This document shows, in pieces, positions 24,124 through 31,502 of a stretch of 39,461 nucleotides of DNA. Made by a program: the position numbers and the translations under genes. Each line of letters begins with the position of its first letter. Within the stretch, counting starts at the first letter, position 1. This DNA comes from Pseudomonadota bacterium (GTDB lineage: Bacteria > Pseudomonadota > Gammaproteobacteria > Burkholderiales > Gallionellaceae). The notes under the pieces are model-generated. The model ran no database searches and had not been told where the DNA came from. It saw only the letters and a list, made by a program, of their open reading frames with translations. The stretch spans positions 1 through 39,461 of the forward strand of contig JAJZEQ010000123.1 in the NCBI GenBank assembly GCA_021851345.1. Direction: 5' to 3'.

Positions 24124-24887
24124 GAAAACTGTTCTGGATATTGTTGCTGGGCAATGTGGTTCTGTTCGCGGCTATGCAGCGCGGATGGATGGGATGGGGC
24201 GATCAGGAGCCCCAGGCGCAACCCGCGTTGAACCCGGACAAGATCCGCCTGCTGGAATCTGCGCAAAACGTTCCGGCAAAGAATCCGCCCGCGCCCGCCC
24301 AGCTTAATATGCCGGCATCGGCACCCGTCCAGGTCAAGGCAGCGCATGCCCCCGCCCCCGCACTTTCTCCCGGACAAGCGGGGGCATTGAACAAGCCTGT
24401 ACAGCCCCGCAATGCGCAGGCCTGTATGGAGTGGGGTGAGTTTTCGGGCCCGGATCTGGCACGTGCCGCCGCCGCACTCTCGGGCATGCAATCTGGCGTT
24501 AAATTAAGCAGGCGCCAGGTTGAACGGGATATTGGTTACTGGGTATATATTTCCCCGCTCAAAAACAGGGCTTCGGCCAACAGGAAAGTCGCTGAACTCA
24601 AGGCGCTGGGTGTCAGTGAATATTTTATAGTCCTGGCTGCGGGTCCCTGGCACAACGCCATTTCCCTGGGCGTGTTCAAAACACGTGATGCCGCGCAAAA
24701 CTATCTCAATTATCTGCGCACCAGGGGTGTGCACACCGCGAAAGTTGGCGCACGCGTCAGCAAGGTTAAAGAAACCATATTCAACTTGGGCATGGTGGAT
24801 GCCGTGACAGCGGCAAAATTGACCGCCATGCAAAAAGATTTCCCCGGCAGCGAGCTGAAGGAAGTTCCCTGCACATTGACAAGATAG
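24120..24887 (+). CDS. SPOR-domain membrane protein
   Basis: A 255-residue protein with one N-terminal membrane helix (KLFWILLLGNVVLFAAM) and a Pro/Ala-rich periplasmic linker (about residues 30-100). A C-terminal SPOR-type domain follows (about 135-225, with YWVYISPLKNRASANRKV and ISLGVFKTRDAAQNYL). SPOR domains bind denuded glycan strands of septal peptidoglycan, so a role at the division site is likely. Two cysteines (ACMEW and PCTLTR) could form a disulfide. The ATGA overlap with coaX shows co-translation. It is the last gene before the tRNA and island. Confidence 0.85.
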   Translation: MRKLFWILLLGNVVLFAAMQRGWMGWGDQEPQAQPALNPDKIRLLESAQNVPAKNPPAPAQLNMPASAPVQVKAAHAPAPALSPGQAGALNKPVQPRNAQACMEWGEFSGPDLARAAAALSGMQSGVKLSRRQVERDIGYWVYISPLKNRASANRKVAELKALGVSEYFIVLAAGPWHNAISLGVFKTRDAAQNYLNYLRTRGVHTAKVGARVSKVKETIFNLGMVDAVTAAKLTAMQKDFPGSELKEVPCTLTR

Positions 24888-24904
24888 GCCTAAATCTGGA
24901 GAAT
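24876..24904 (+). promoter_or_regulatory. Candidate promoter for the CAT-anticodon tRNA
   Basis: TTGACA (24876-24881), a 17-base spacer and a weak -10 GAGAAT (24899-24904) lie just upstream of the tRNA; transcription would begin about eight bases before its 5' end. The -35 overlaps the last codons of the SPOR gene. Confidence 0.35.
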
Positions 24905-24918
24905 GCCGCGCTCTTCGC

Positions 24919-24995
24919 GGTGATATAGCTCAGGTGGTTAGAGCGCAGCACTCATAACGCTGAGGTCGGTGGTTCAAATCCACCTATCACCACCA
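24919..24995 (+). tRNA. tRNA with anticodon CAT (elongator Met, or Ile2)
   Basis: A 77-base tRNA with an encoded CCA. The acceptor stem is GGTGATA with TATCACC; D arm GCTC...GAGC; anticodon loop CTCATAA; T arm GGTGG TTCAAAT CCACC. Anticodon CAT fits elongator methionine tRNA, or isoleucine tRNA-2 whose C34 is modified to lysidine; the sequence alone does not decide. In the anticodon stem (CAGCA with CGCTG) the innermost pair would be A-C rather than A-U. It marks the left border of the accessory region, as integrases of the family below insert at tRNA 3' ends. Confidence 0.92.
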
Positions 24996-25119
24996 AGACA
25001 CAGTTTCAGTCAGTCTCAAACAGTCTCGAAACCTACCCCAAAACCCATACTGCACATAGCTTTTCGGGTTTTTTTACGTCCAAGCGGTCTTAAGCTGCCT
25101 CATTGAATCTTGCTGTAAT

Positions 25120-25170
25120 TGGGGGCATAATTCCAGCACTTATGCCCCCAGTTATTTTTTATGCCCCCAG
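25120..25170 (+). promoter_or_regulatory. Integrase upstream control repeat, first remnant
   Basis: TGGGGGCATAA (25120-25130) and TTATGCCCCCA (25140-25150) form a perfect 11-bp inverted repeat, with a further ATGCCCCCAG at 25161-25170. Paired GGGGG(C/T) blocks after AATT also precede the other two integrase remnants in the window, so this looks like the integrase's own operator. Confidence 0.5.
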
Positions 25171-25182
25171 CGAGGTGATGAC

Positions 25183-25545
25183 ATGAAGCTATCAGACACG
25201 GCAGTATGTATGTATTCCACGGCGAACGCGACCATGACAGGCCAATGAGCGACAACGCGATTAGATCGGCATTGAGGCGCATGGGCTGGGCGAACGGCGA
25301 AATGACCCCGCACGGCTTTAGGGCGATGGCATCAACGATCCTCGACAACATGGGCTACAAACAGGAATGGCTGGAACGGCGGCTTGCACACGAAGAGGCG
25401 AACAACGTTAAGGCGGCTTACAAGCGAAGCATGGCGCATGTATCTACCTGAGCGCATCGCCATGATGTAGGCATGGGCGGACTACCTAGATAAGCTGAAG
25501 GCCGGGACGGACGCGATCCCGCTACGGGTAAATTCAGCGGTTTGA
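25183..25545 (+). pseudogene. Tyrosine-recombinase integrase, internally deleted remnant
   Basis: The first codons (MKLSDTAV) are the usual start of a P4-type island integrase. The reading then jumps, out of frame, to the C-terminal catalytic end: YVFHGERDHDRPMSDNAI, then MTPHGFRAMASTIL containing the HxxR pair of the active site, WLERRLAHEEANNVKAAY and, after another frameshift, a tail YLPERIAMM, a TAG, then AWADYLDKLKAG. Thus most of the gene (about 300 codons) is missing and two further lesions disable it. Intact relatives integrate islands at tRNA genes, which agrees with the adjacent tRNA. Confidence 0.8.
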
Positions 25546-25587
25546 TGAAACCATTTTTATTGCGGTTCAAGCTGGATGCGCTGATGC

Positions 25588-25615
25588 TTGACAATGTAAC
25601 TCATGGGGTTACAAT
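25588..25615 (+). promoter_or_regulatory. higBA promoter with overlapping operator
   Basis: TTGACA (25588-25593), a 16-base spacer and TACAAT (25610-25615) form a strong sigma-70 promoter. TGTAAC (25595-25600) and GTTACA (25608-25613) are a perfect inverted repeat spanning the spacer and -10, ideally placed for repression by HigA. The -10 ends five bases before the higB ATG, so the message would be leaderless or nearly so. Confidence 0.65.
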
Positions 25616-25620
25616 TCGCC

Positions 25621-25899
25621 ATGATTAAGAGTTTCAAACACAAAGGGCTTGAGCGGCTGTTTATTAAGGGCAGTGCCAGCGGTGTGCAGGCGGATTATGC
25701 GCCCCGCATTACCTTGATACTCGATGCAATGGACGCGGCGGAACAGGTGAAAGAATTGGACTTGCCCGGCTTGCGCCTGCACCGTCTGAAAGGCGATAAG
25801 CGCAACCTGTGGAGCGTGAGAGTGTCAGCCAATTGGCGCATCACGTTTGAATTTGAAAATGGCGATGCTTACATTCTGGACTTGGAGGATTATCACTGA
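25621..25899 (+). CDS. higB: HigB-type toxin (RelE superfamily mRNA interferase)
   Basis: A 92-residue toxin beginning MIKSFKHKGLERLF. The compact RelE/HigB fold is recognised by the helix pair followed by LRLHRLKGDKRNLWSVRVSANWRITFEFENGDAYILDLEDYH, which contains the basic and aromatic catalytic-surface residues (Lys, Arg, Trp) and the final strand ending in DYH. HigB toxins cut mRNA on the ribosome. Start ATG 25621 is set by the promoter just upstream and by family length. The stop overlaps higA (TGATG). Toxin-first order is typical of higBA. Confidence 0.9.
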   Translation: MIKSFKHKGLERLFIKGSASGVQADYAPRITLILDAMDAAEQVKELDLPGLRLHRLKGDKRNLWSVRVSANWRITFEFENGDAYILDLEDYH

Positions 25900-26201
25900 T
25901 GGATACTTTACGAAACAAAAAACGCGCACCCACTCATCCCGGCGCATTGCTGCGCGAAGTGGTGCTGCCTGAGCTGGGGATCACGCAAGGCGAGTTTGCC
26001 GACCGGCTGGGCGTATCGCGCCGCACCGTGTCTGAGGTACTGCACGAACACCGCCCGGTTACGCCAGACATGGCGATCCGCTTGGGCAAGCTGCTGGGCA
26101 ATGGTGCGGGGCTGTGGTTGCGAATGCAACAAGCGGTGGACGTGTGGACGCTGGAGCAGCAAGGCGACTACGCACACATCCAGCAACTCAAGGCCGCTTA
26201 G
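25899..26201 (+). CDS. higA: HigA-type antitoxin (XRE helix-turn-helix)
   Basis: A 100-residue antitoxin. It contains PTHPGALLREVVLPELG (about residues 11-27) and the helix-turn-helix ITQGEFADRLGVSRRTVSEV (about 28-47), the classical HigA/VapI arrangement. The C-terminal helix GAGLWLRMQQAVDVWTLEQQ probably contacts the toxin and the dimer partner. It should neutralise HigB and, alone or with it, repress the promoter at the palindrome upstream. It is translationally coupled to higB through TGATG. Confidence 0.92.
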   Translation: MDTLRNKKRAPTHPGALLREVVLPELGITQGEFADRLGVSRRTVSEVLHEHRPVTPDMAIRLGKLLGNGAGLWLRMQQAVDVWTLEQQGDYAHIQQLKAA

Positions 26202-26224
26202 AAAACCGCACCCCTGATACGACA

Positions 26225-26320
26225 GAATATCAACCCGAGCAGCAGTGCATGATGCAGGCGTGGGCGGATTATCTGGACAAGTTAAAGGCTGGGGCTGAAG
26301 TAATACCACTGCGCGCATAA
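26225..26320 (+). pseudogene. Second copy of an integrase C-terminal tail
   Basis: Thirty-one codons (EYQPEQQCMMQAWADYLDK and onwards to VIPLRA, stop) correspond to the last residues of the integrase remnant at 25183-25545, whose tail ends AWADYLDKLKAGTDAIPLRV. The two tails differ at many third positions, so this is an older or independently acquired relative and not a recent duplication. It starts shortly after higA. Confidence 0.65.
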
Positions 26321-26430
26321 TACGGTTTACGCAAGCCACATAAAAAGCCCCATCAGTCTGGCATAGCCAGTCTGTGACGACACCATCACAAGTGCGTAGC
26401 ATTTGTGGCTGTTGAATGCAGTTAGAGCGA

Positions 26431-28152
26431 TCACTCTCTTTCAGTCAATATCTTTTTCGCCTCTCGGAGGTCAATTTTGGCGTGATATCCGTGTTTTTGA
26501 AGAAGGTGCAAAAGATTTGAGCCGTTGAGTAAAGTTATGGGTTTCCCTTTTGCAAATTCATAGGCATCCGGGCCGTAATCGGCGGTTGTAACCAATATTC
26601 CCTTCGTAGCGCCCTCATTCATGGTTGTGCCGTATAAATCACGGACAGCAGAAACTCCAACTGTATTTGTATATCGCTTTGCTTGAATTACAATCTTTCC
26701 ACCGCGTATGGGATCAGGATCAAATGCCACCGCATCTACACCGCCGTCTCTACTTGCTTGAGTAATCTTGACTTCGCCACCATTGACTTGAAATTCTTTT
26801 TCAAAAATCTCACGAATTAGGTGCTCAAAATCTTCCCAGCCCATCGCAGCAAGATTTGTTGAGGTATCGATTGAACAGGCCACTTCGTACCCATCAACAA
26901 ACCGCTTGTCTACTTTGCTTATCTGCATAATCGGCTGCACAGGCGTTATTGAGCTCAGCTTACTGCTTGCCACCCCTTTGAGGTTCTTGAAACATACTTT
27001 AGGATCAACATTGGCAAGATCGATTTCGATAAACTCAATTTTCTTGACTTGAATACTGAGGATGCAATTATTTTCCTCTTTCCCTGTCGCTTTGTTGATG
27101 GCTTTTACCCAACCGTTAAGAGAGACAGCATCAATTGCATCTGCAGCATCAGCCTCAAACAGTTCGTGGATAGTTCGGAGTGCTATTTTGTAGATTGCCT
27201 CGTCAAACATCTTGGCCTGTTGACTCTCTGAAATTAGTGATTCTTTTAATTCCTTCCGCGTGGAGATGTACTTTACTTCCTTCACGGATGGAAAATCAGC
27301 AAGCGAGGGAAGCTGATATTCCACAATAAGGATCTTTGTGTCTGGAATATACTCAATCTCAAAGCTCACAGGAAAACTTACAGGGTAATCAGAGTTATTT
27401 AGTACCATGTCGCAATACTCTACGATGGAATCCTCATTTTTCGCCAGATAGTTTGATCTCATTGAATCAATTTTTTGATTGAACTTCTCCCGCTCTTCCA
27501 GAAAGACATTTTTGTTCTGTTCCCAGACCAACACGCTTTTTTTCCAATCGTGAAACTGCCCATCATATTCTTGCGCCTGCTGGCTATTTTTCTTGTCTAC
27601 CTCTCGCTTTTCGATCTCCCACTCTAGGATTCGGGCTTGGAAACGTTCTTCGCAGACTCCTATTTTTCTTTCCTTCTTTGACTTGATCAGTTTCTCAAAA
27701 AAGGTGAAAGTAATCTCCGCTCTCGTGGGTTCTGCTGGATACCCTAGATTTTTCTTGGCCTTTGGCTCTGTAGGAACTATTTCCGGAAAGCCATCAACTC
27801 TCTTAAGTTTTTCCCAATCAATTATGTCGTCGATCGTAAGGGTATGGATCAGCAAATTATCGATGGCCGCAAGAGCGCTCATGGCCTCCTGCGAGAGTAA
27901 AAGGGCTTTCTCAATACTTGCTTCTTTCAACTCGCTATTTTTTCGCTTCTCTTCAATCGATTCCCAAATCTCAGACCATTTTTGCGCCTGTAAATTTACC
28001 TTGTTTTGAAGTATGCCGACATCAGGTGCTGAGATTATTTTGTGGTCGTTTAAGCCGTTGTGGGACATTTCGATGGAGTATTTCAGTATTCTGGTTCCAG
28101 ACACGTTCCAATACGCCTGAGCCTTTCCCACTTGTAGTAGGTCACTTGCCAT
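26431..28152 (-). CDS. Mrr-type restriction endonuclease with coiled-coil N-terminal region
   Basis: A 573-residue protein. The C-terminal ~140 residues are an Mrr_cat PD-(D/E)xK nuclease: WEDFEHLIREIFEKEF, then DGGVDAVAF (catalytic Asp about residue 473) and VIQAKRY (Gln-x-Lys about 490-492), followed by VRDLYGTTMNEGATKGILVTT. The first ~430 residues are not a known methyl-DNA reader: a strongly charged coiled coil (about 150-230) and a mixed region that may sense target DNA or a partner. Such proteins normally act as modification-dependent or phage-induced nucleases. ATG 28152 has GGAG six bases upstream on its strand. The gene is clearly AT-richer than the core, as expected of transferred DNA. 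Confidence 0.85.
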   Translation of the reverse strand: MASDLLQVGKAQAYWNVSGTRILKYSIEMSHNGLNDHKIISAPDVGILQNKVNLQAQKWSEIWESIEEKRKNSELKEASIEKALLLSQEAMSALAAIDNLLIHTLTIDDIIDWEKLKRVDGFPEIVPTEPKAKKNLGYPAEPTRAEITFTFFEKLIKSKKERKIGVCEERFQARILEWEIEKREVDKKNSQQAQEYDGQFHDWKKSVLVWEQNKNVFLEEREKFNQKIDSMRSNYLAKNEDSIVEYCDMVLNNSDYPVSFPVSFEIEYIPDTKILIVEYQLPSLADFPSVKEVKYISTRKELKESLISESQQAKMFDEAIYKIALRTIHELFEADAADAIDAVSLNGWVKAINKATGKEENNCILSIQVKKIEFIEIDLANVDPKVCFKNLKGVASSKLSSITPVQPIMQISKVDKRFVDGYEVACSIDTSTNLAAMGWEDFEHLIREIFEKEFQVNGGEVKITQASRDGGVDAVAFDPDPIRGGKIVIQAKRYTNTVGVSAVRDLYGTTMNEGATKGILVTTADYGPDAYEFAKGKPITLLNGSNLLHLLQKHGYHAKIDLREAKKILTERE

Positions 28153-28410
28153 TTTCAACTCCGCAAGAACAAAAATTAAGCAGGTAATTTAACACCAAAC
28201 TCCCCTACTAGCCACAAGGAACAATATATAGGCCCTTTGCGCGACCGTATGGGTGGGCATTGGGGGCACTCTTGAATTTCCGCTTCGCAGCTAGTGTGCG
28301 TTCATCATCGAGAACTGTCGGCCGTAAAGCTGCCCCCGGCAAAAAAATTCACCGGCTGAAAGCTGACCGACATGGAATGGCGCTGCTGACACATTGCAGA
28401 TAGCTGCCCT

Positions 28411-29409
28411 TCACAAGATGAATGGTGATTTGGAAGCACAATAGACATGGCGATAGCTTTGATAGATCACGTTTCGGTTAAATCCTCCCAGTAGTTCCAT
28501 GTTGTCCACACAATAATGGAGTTGAATGGAGCGTGGCAGTTTCTTGCGTTCGTTCTTAAGATGTTCAAGATACTCGGGTGGAGTGTTCGGTGGTGCTACC
28601 GCATCAATGTCGGCGAAGAGGTAACGAATGAAAGCATGCGAAGACAAGTTGAAGTCGAAGCCATCCATTCCAGATCGTCTGATGTTAGTGCTGAATGAAC
28701 GGTCTGACAATAAACAACGTGCTTCAGTATAAAGACTTATGAGTACGGTGATTTCTTGCTCAAAGTTAATAAAACTGCCTTTCACGATGCTTTCCAACAT
28801 ATTTAATTCGCCGTCTCCGGAAGGGATGAATAGCATGAACAACATTCGCAGCCATTTTTCGTATTCCGCATCAGTAATCCCGAGTTCCTGACAGAGACGC
28901 GCTTGATGAGGCTTTCGTCCATTCAGGATTCGTTCAAACGTCATTTGGTGCTCTGAGGTCGCGGGCACATAGTTTGTTAAGACCCCAAACGTGTTGAGCA
29001 CCTTATGTATGGAAAAAGGGTTGCGAGTGTAATTGAGGAGCTTCGCAATGAAGAGGTTGACGATCTCATCATTCACGTTCATATCCTTCTGTCCTGCGGT
29101 GAGTTTGTGAATCAGACTTTCCGTTTGTGTTTTAATGCTGCTCTCGTAGAAATTAAAAGCATCCTCAAAGTTGCTCCGAATATTGGTATTTTTATCAACA
29201 TCAAAGCTAAACAAGTCGTGATATGCGAGAGCATTAGAAATGGGCTGCCCTTTATGGTTTAATAACCGGAGTTTAAGCGCTTCACGATTGATAATCTTAA
29301 AGAGGTATATCCTTTGCTTTTTGATAGATGCTTGAGGATTGATGGCGTTGAAACGCTGTTCTACCTGCGGGATAAAATGTTGCCGATACGTTTCATTTTG
29401 CCACTTCAT
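28411..29409 (-). CDS. Probable DUF4238-like protein of the accessory region
   Basis: A 332-residue soluble protein. The N-terminal pattern YRQHFIPQVEQRFNA and the C-terminal NRNVIYQSYRHVYCAS recall DUF4238 proteins, which typically open with a HxIPQ motif and close with a similar helix; I hold that assignment loosely. The middle is helical with no recognisable catalytic motif. Low GC content and position beside an Mrr nuclease and a toxin-antitoxin pair suggest a defence or phage-response role, which is inference. No strong ribosome-binding site is seen before ATG 29409. The 258-bp gap to the nuclease gene shows no other gene. Confidence 0.55.
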   Translation of the reverse strand: MKWQNETYRQHFIPQVEQRFNAINPQASIKKQRIYLFKIINREALKLRLLNHKGQPISNALAYHDLFSFDVDKNTNIRSNFEDAFNFYESSIKTQTESLIHKLTAGQKDMNVNDEIVNLFIAKLLNYTRNPFSIHKVLNTFGVLTNYVPATSEHQMTFERILNGRKPHQARLCQELGITDAEYEKWLRMLFMLFIPSGDGELNMLESIVKGSFINFEQEITVLISLYTEARCLLSDRSFSTNIRRSGMDGFDFNLSSHAFIRYLFADIDAVAPPNTPPEYLEHLKNERKKLPRSIQLHYCVDNMELLGGFNRNVIYQSYRHVYCASKSPFIL

Positions 29410-29604
29410 GGGTTAAGCCTAGCGGATGTTACAGAAATGATTCGCCTTTCACAGCCTGCCGCAAATGAAATGGAATATCAAGTTAAAGTTCCGGAATTGG
29501 CACCTTCCCGCTGTTCGCCATGTTCCACAGGGCACCTCAATTATGCGATGATCGCACCACATTTTACCCCCCCCAATAAATTGGTTTTCTCAAAGGGCAG
29601 CTAA

Positions 29605-29844
29605 GTGCCAATCTGCCGATCAGGACGGCCTTTTCAGGTTGTTCAGTCTATAGAACTACATGAGTGTCAAACCGTTGAAAAATTGTCCGGCCTAAGCAGG
29701 GCAACAATCTACCGCTTAATAAAAGCAGGAAAATTTCCACGCCCATTATCCATCGGTACGGGCTCGGTACGCTGGCGGCAATCGGACGTGATTGCCTGGC
29801 AACAGTCCCTTGCCGCTACGGCTGAACAAAGAAAACCACCCTGA
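29605..29844 (+). CDS. AlpA-family helix-turn-helix regulator
   Basis: A 79-residue DNA-binding protein of the AlpA/MerR-like excisionase type: VEKLSGLSRATIYRLIKAGK forms the helix-turn-helix and the wing is FPRPLSIGTGSVRWRQSDV, ending in AWQQSL. AlpA of cryptic prophages activates the integrase and promotes excision of the element. The start is GTG 29605 with AAAGGG seven bases upstream; no in-frame ATG exists. With all integrases here broken, it is probably an orphan. Confidence 0.8.
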   Translation: MPICRSGRPFQVVQSIELHECQTVEKLSGLSRATIYRLIKAGKFPRPLSIGTGSVRWRQSDVIAWQQSLAATAEQRKPP

Positions 29845-29870
29845 CAGAGGCGAGGTGAACTTGCTATAAT
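29841..29870 (+). promoter_or_regulatory. Promoter with extended -10
   Basis: CTGACA (29841-29846), an 18-base spacer and TATAAT (29865-29870) preceded by TGC form a good sigma-70 promoter starting at the end of the AlpA gene. No gene with a start codon and ribosome-binding site follows before the terminator at 30049-30084. Confidence 0.5.
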
Positions 29871-29875
29871 GCTGC

Positions 29876-30086
29876 GCGGACAGAAGAAGCTTTTCGCGCA
29901 GGCTTGGCAAGCAATAATGTTTCGTTGGTATATCTGTTGGTACATATAAAATCTGTATTGCATAGAATGCCAATTGCACGACTTGCATGGCAAGATTCAA
30001 TAGAACCTATCCCAAGACCCAATCTAAAGAAGTCCAAAGAAGTCCACGAAACCCGCATAGCATAACGCATTGCGGGTTTTTTATTT
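29876..30086 (+). ncRNA. Possible ~210-nt small RNA
   Basis: A consensus-like promoter and an intrinsic terminator bracket a stretch without a convincing reading frame. It contains tandem AAGAAGTCC-type repeats (about 30028-30046) and the block AACCTATCCCAAGACCCA also seen near the other integrase remnants. It could equally be a decayed gene or the attachment-site flank of an integrase. Confidence 0.25.
30049..30084 (+). terminator. Intrinsic terminator
   Basis: AACCCGCA (30049-30056) pairs with TGCGGGTT (30071-30078), followed by TTTTATT. A strong stem with a T-rich tail. Confidence 0.7.
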
Positions 30087-30125
30087 CCTCAGTCGCCCAC
30101 GTTTTCCATTGCAATCCACGCTAAT

Positions 30126-30164
30126 TGGGGGTGCAAGTGGTATGCGTGCATGTTGACACCCCCA
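30126..30164 (+). promoter_or_regulatory. Integrase upstream control repeat, second remnant
   Basis: TGGGGGTG (30126-30133) and CACCCCCA (30157-30164) form an inverted repeat directly upstream of an integrase start codon with GAGGAG ribosome-binding site. The AATTGGGGG block is shared with 25117 and 33147. Confidence 0.5.
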
Positions 30165-30186
30165 CTTGAATCCTGAGGAGACGAAA

Positions 30187-30342
30187 ATGGCATTAACAGC
30201 GTTGGAAGTAAAAAACTCAAAGCCAGCAGACAAGCCGATAAAATTGTTTGATGGTGGTGGACTGTATTTACTGGTTCAACCCAACGGTGCAAAGTATTGG
30301 AGGCCGAAATATCGTTTCGCCGGTAAAGAAAAAATGCTATGA
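30187..30342 (+). pseudogene. Integrase N-terminal fragment (DUF4102 arm-binding domain)
   Basis: Fifty-one codons starting MALTALEVKNSKPADK and continuing LFDGGGLYLLVQPNGAK and YWRPKYRFAGKEKML. This is the arm-type DNA-binding N-terminal domain of P4-like tyrosine recombinases, ending at a TGA where an intact gene would continue for about 350 codons. It has its own ribosome-binding site. It differs in sequence from the start of the 25183 remnant, so it derives from a second element. Confidence 0.8.
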
Positions 30343-30509
30343 AATCGCTGATTACGATTGATGCTGACTACCTTCAAACAGTATTTGCTTCAGAAACGGC
30401 TTATGCAGGTTTTTGGGCTTTGGATGGCTGTCAGCATCCAGCCAAGGGCAATAGAGAACCTGTGGTCTTGAGTAAGGGCTTTGCTGCGATTTTCGACGCT
30501 CATGATTAA
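30339..30509 (+). CDS. Small unrecognised reading frame overlapping the integrase fragment
   Basis: Fifty-six codons from ATG 30339, overlapping the integrase stop as ATGA. The protein (MKSLITIDADYLQTVF, then ETAYAGFWALDGCQHPAKG, ending FAAIFDAHD) has ordinary amino-acid composition but no family I recognise. It may be a chance or decayed frame joined at a deletion point. Confidence 0.3.
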   Translation: MKSLITIDADYLQTVFASETAYAGFWALDGCQHPAKGNREPVVLSKGFAAIFDAHD

Positions 30510-30729
30510 TCTCCGTTATCCCAATGATCGGGGCAGAAATCAGACTGTAATATTGTGGATTGATTCCGGCACTGCTCGGTTGATTAATGGCGTGGACATA
30601 TGATTAGGCGAGGGCGTAATTTCTGCAAATTAAATAAGTCAGGCCCAAGCTTTTCTCGACCTAAAACACTGAAGCCTGATGCAGAGATTTTCATCCAGGG
30701 CGAAGCGGCCACATACACTATTTTTGTCC

Positions 30730-31160
30730 TATTGAGATTTCCATAATTCATGACACACTTTCCGTCATTGCGAACGGAGTGAAGCAATCCAGCAAGACTA
30801 AAGATGCATTTTGTTTAAACCACCTGGATTGCCACGTCGGTTTCACCTCCTCGCAATGACGACATGTTCTGGATTGCCGCGCCGGCTACGCCTCCTGATG
30901 GAACTACTGGTGAAACGACTAGCTATCCCACTAAGCAACCAGAAGACGGTTGCCAAGTGGTTGGTTATAGCCAATCGACTAAGCCAGCAAGCTGGCAAGT
31001 CGCTGGTTATCGCAATGACGACGTGTTCTGGATTTCCGCTTGTCCGAAGGACAGTTTTATCCTGAGACCATCGAAGGACGGGAATGACGTGCCAGTTTTT
31101 TATTTTCCATGCCCTGTTACGAACGATGCCGTGCTGTCTTCAATTATGGAAAATTAAATA
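30730..31160 (+). repeat. MITE-like element, long form (copy 3 of 4)
   Basis: Ends are TATTGAGATTTCCATAATTC from 30730 and, on the other strand, a match ending near 31160 (CAATTATGGAAAATTAAATA on the forward strand). The first ~130 bases closely match the element at 38099, including CGTCATTGCGAAC, GCAATCCAGC, AAAGATGCATTTTGTTTAAA and CCACCTGGATTGCCACGTCG. The extra length comes from a segment (about 30895-31015) with two imperfect tandem hairpin units. No gene is present. Confidence 0.75.
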
Positions 31161-31298
31161 AATATTAACTAAGTGTGTTGGCGAACAGTTTGATCACACT
31201 CAAAGTTTTATCTTGATGTGCCATGGCGCTTGATTAGTTCTGCGTCATGCATTGTAAATTTAAATTAATCTGCATTAATTAAAAAAGGAATAAACATC

Positions 31299-31502
31299 AT
31301 GGTAAATAACAAAGAAAGTAGTGGTCTCCATAAACAAGCTGCAAGCGAGCATGAGGAAGCTGCCAAACACCATCACAAAGCAGCGGAATATCACGACCAG
31401 AATAAGCTGAGTGATGCCAAGGTCAGTTCCAAGAGCGCAATGGACTCTTGCAACAAGGCACAAAAACATTCGGCAAATGCTTACGAAAATTCAGCCAAAT
31501 AA
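31299..31502 (+). CDS. Small His/Lys-rich hydrophilic protein
   Basis: A 67-residue protein, almost entirely polar: HKQAASEHEEAAKHHHKAAE, then YHDQNKLSDAKVSSKSAMD. Repeated helix-forming heptads with many His and Ala suggest one long amphipathic helix, possibly metal-binding or stress-protective. Start ATG 31299 has AAAGGAATAAACATC upstream. The composition and the neighbouring SYLF and cold-shock genes suggest a stress response, but I know no defined function. Confidence 0.7.
   Translation: MVNNKESSGLHKQAASEHEEAAKHHHKAAEYHDQNKLSDAKVSSKSAMDSCNKAQKHSANAYENSAK

Noticed and set aside
30864-31157. A 97-codon frame within the long MITE copy
   Set aside because: Composed of repeat sequence, without a ribosome-binding site and absent from the other copies.
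30730-31160. A CRISPR-like array in the hairpin-rich segment
   Set aside because: Units are imperfect, only two, not separated by unique spacers of constant size, and no cas genes are present.
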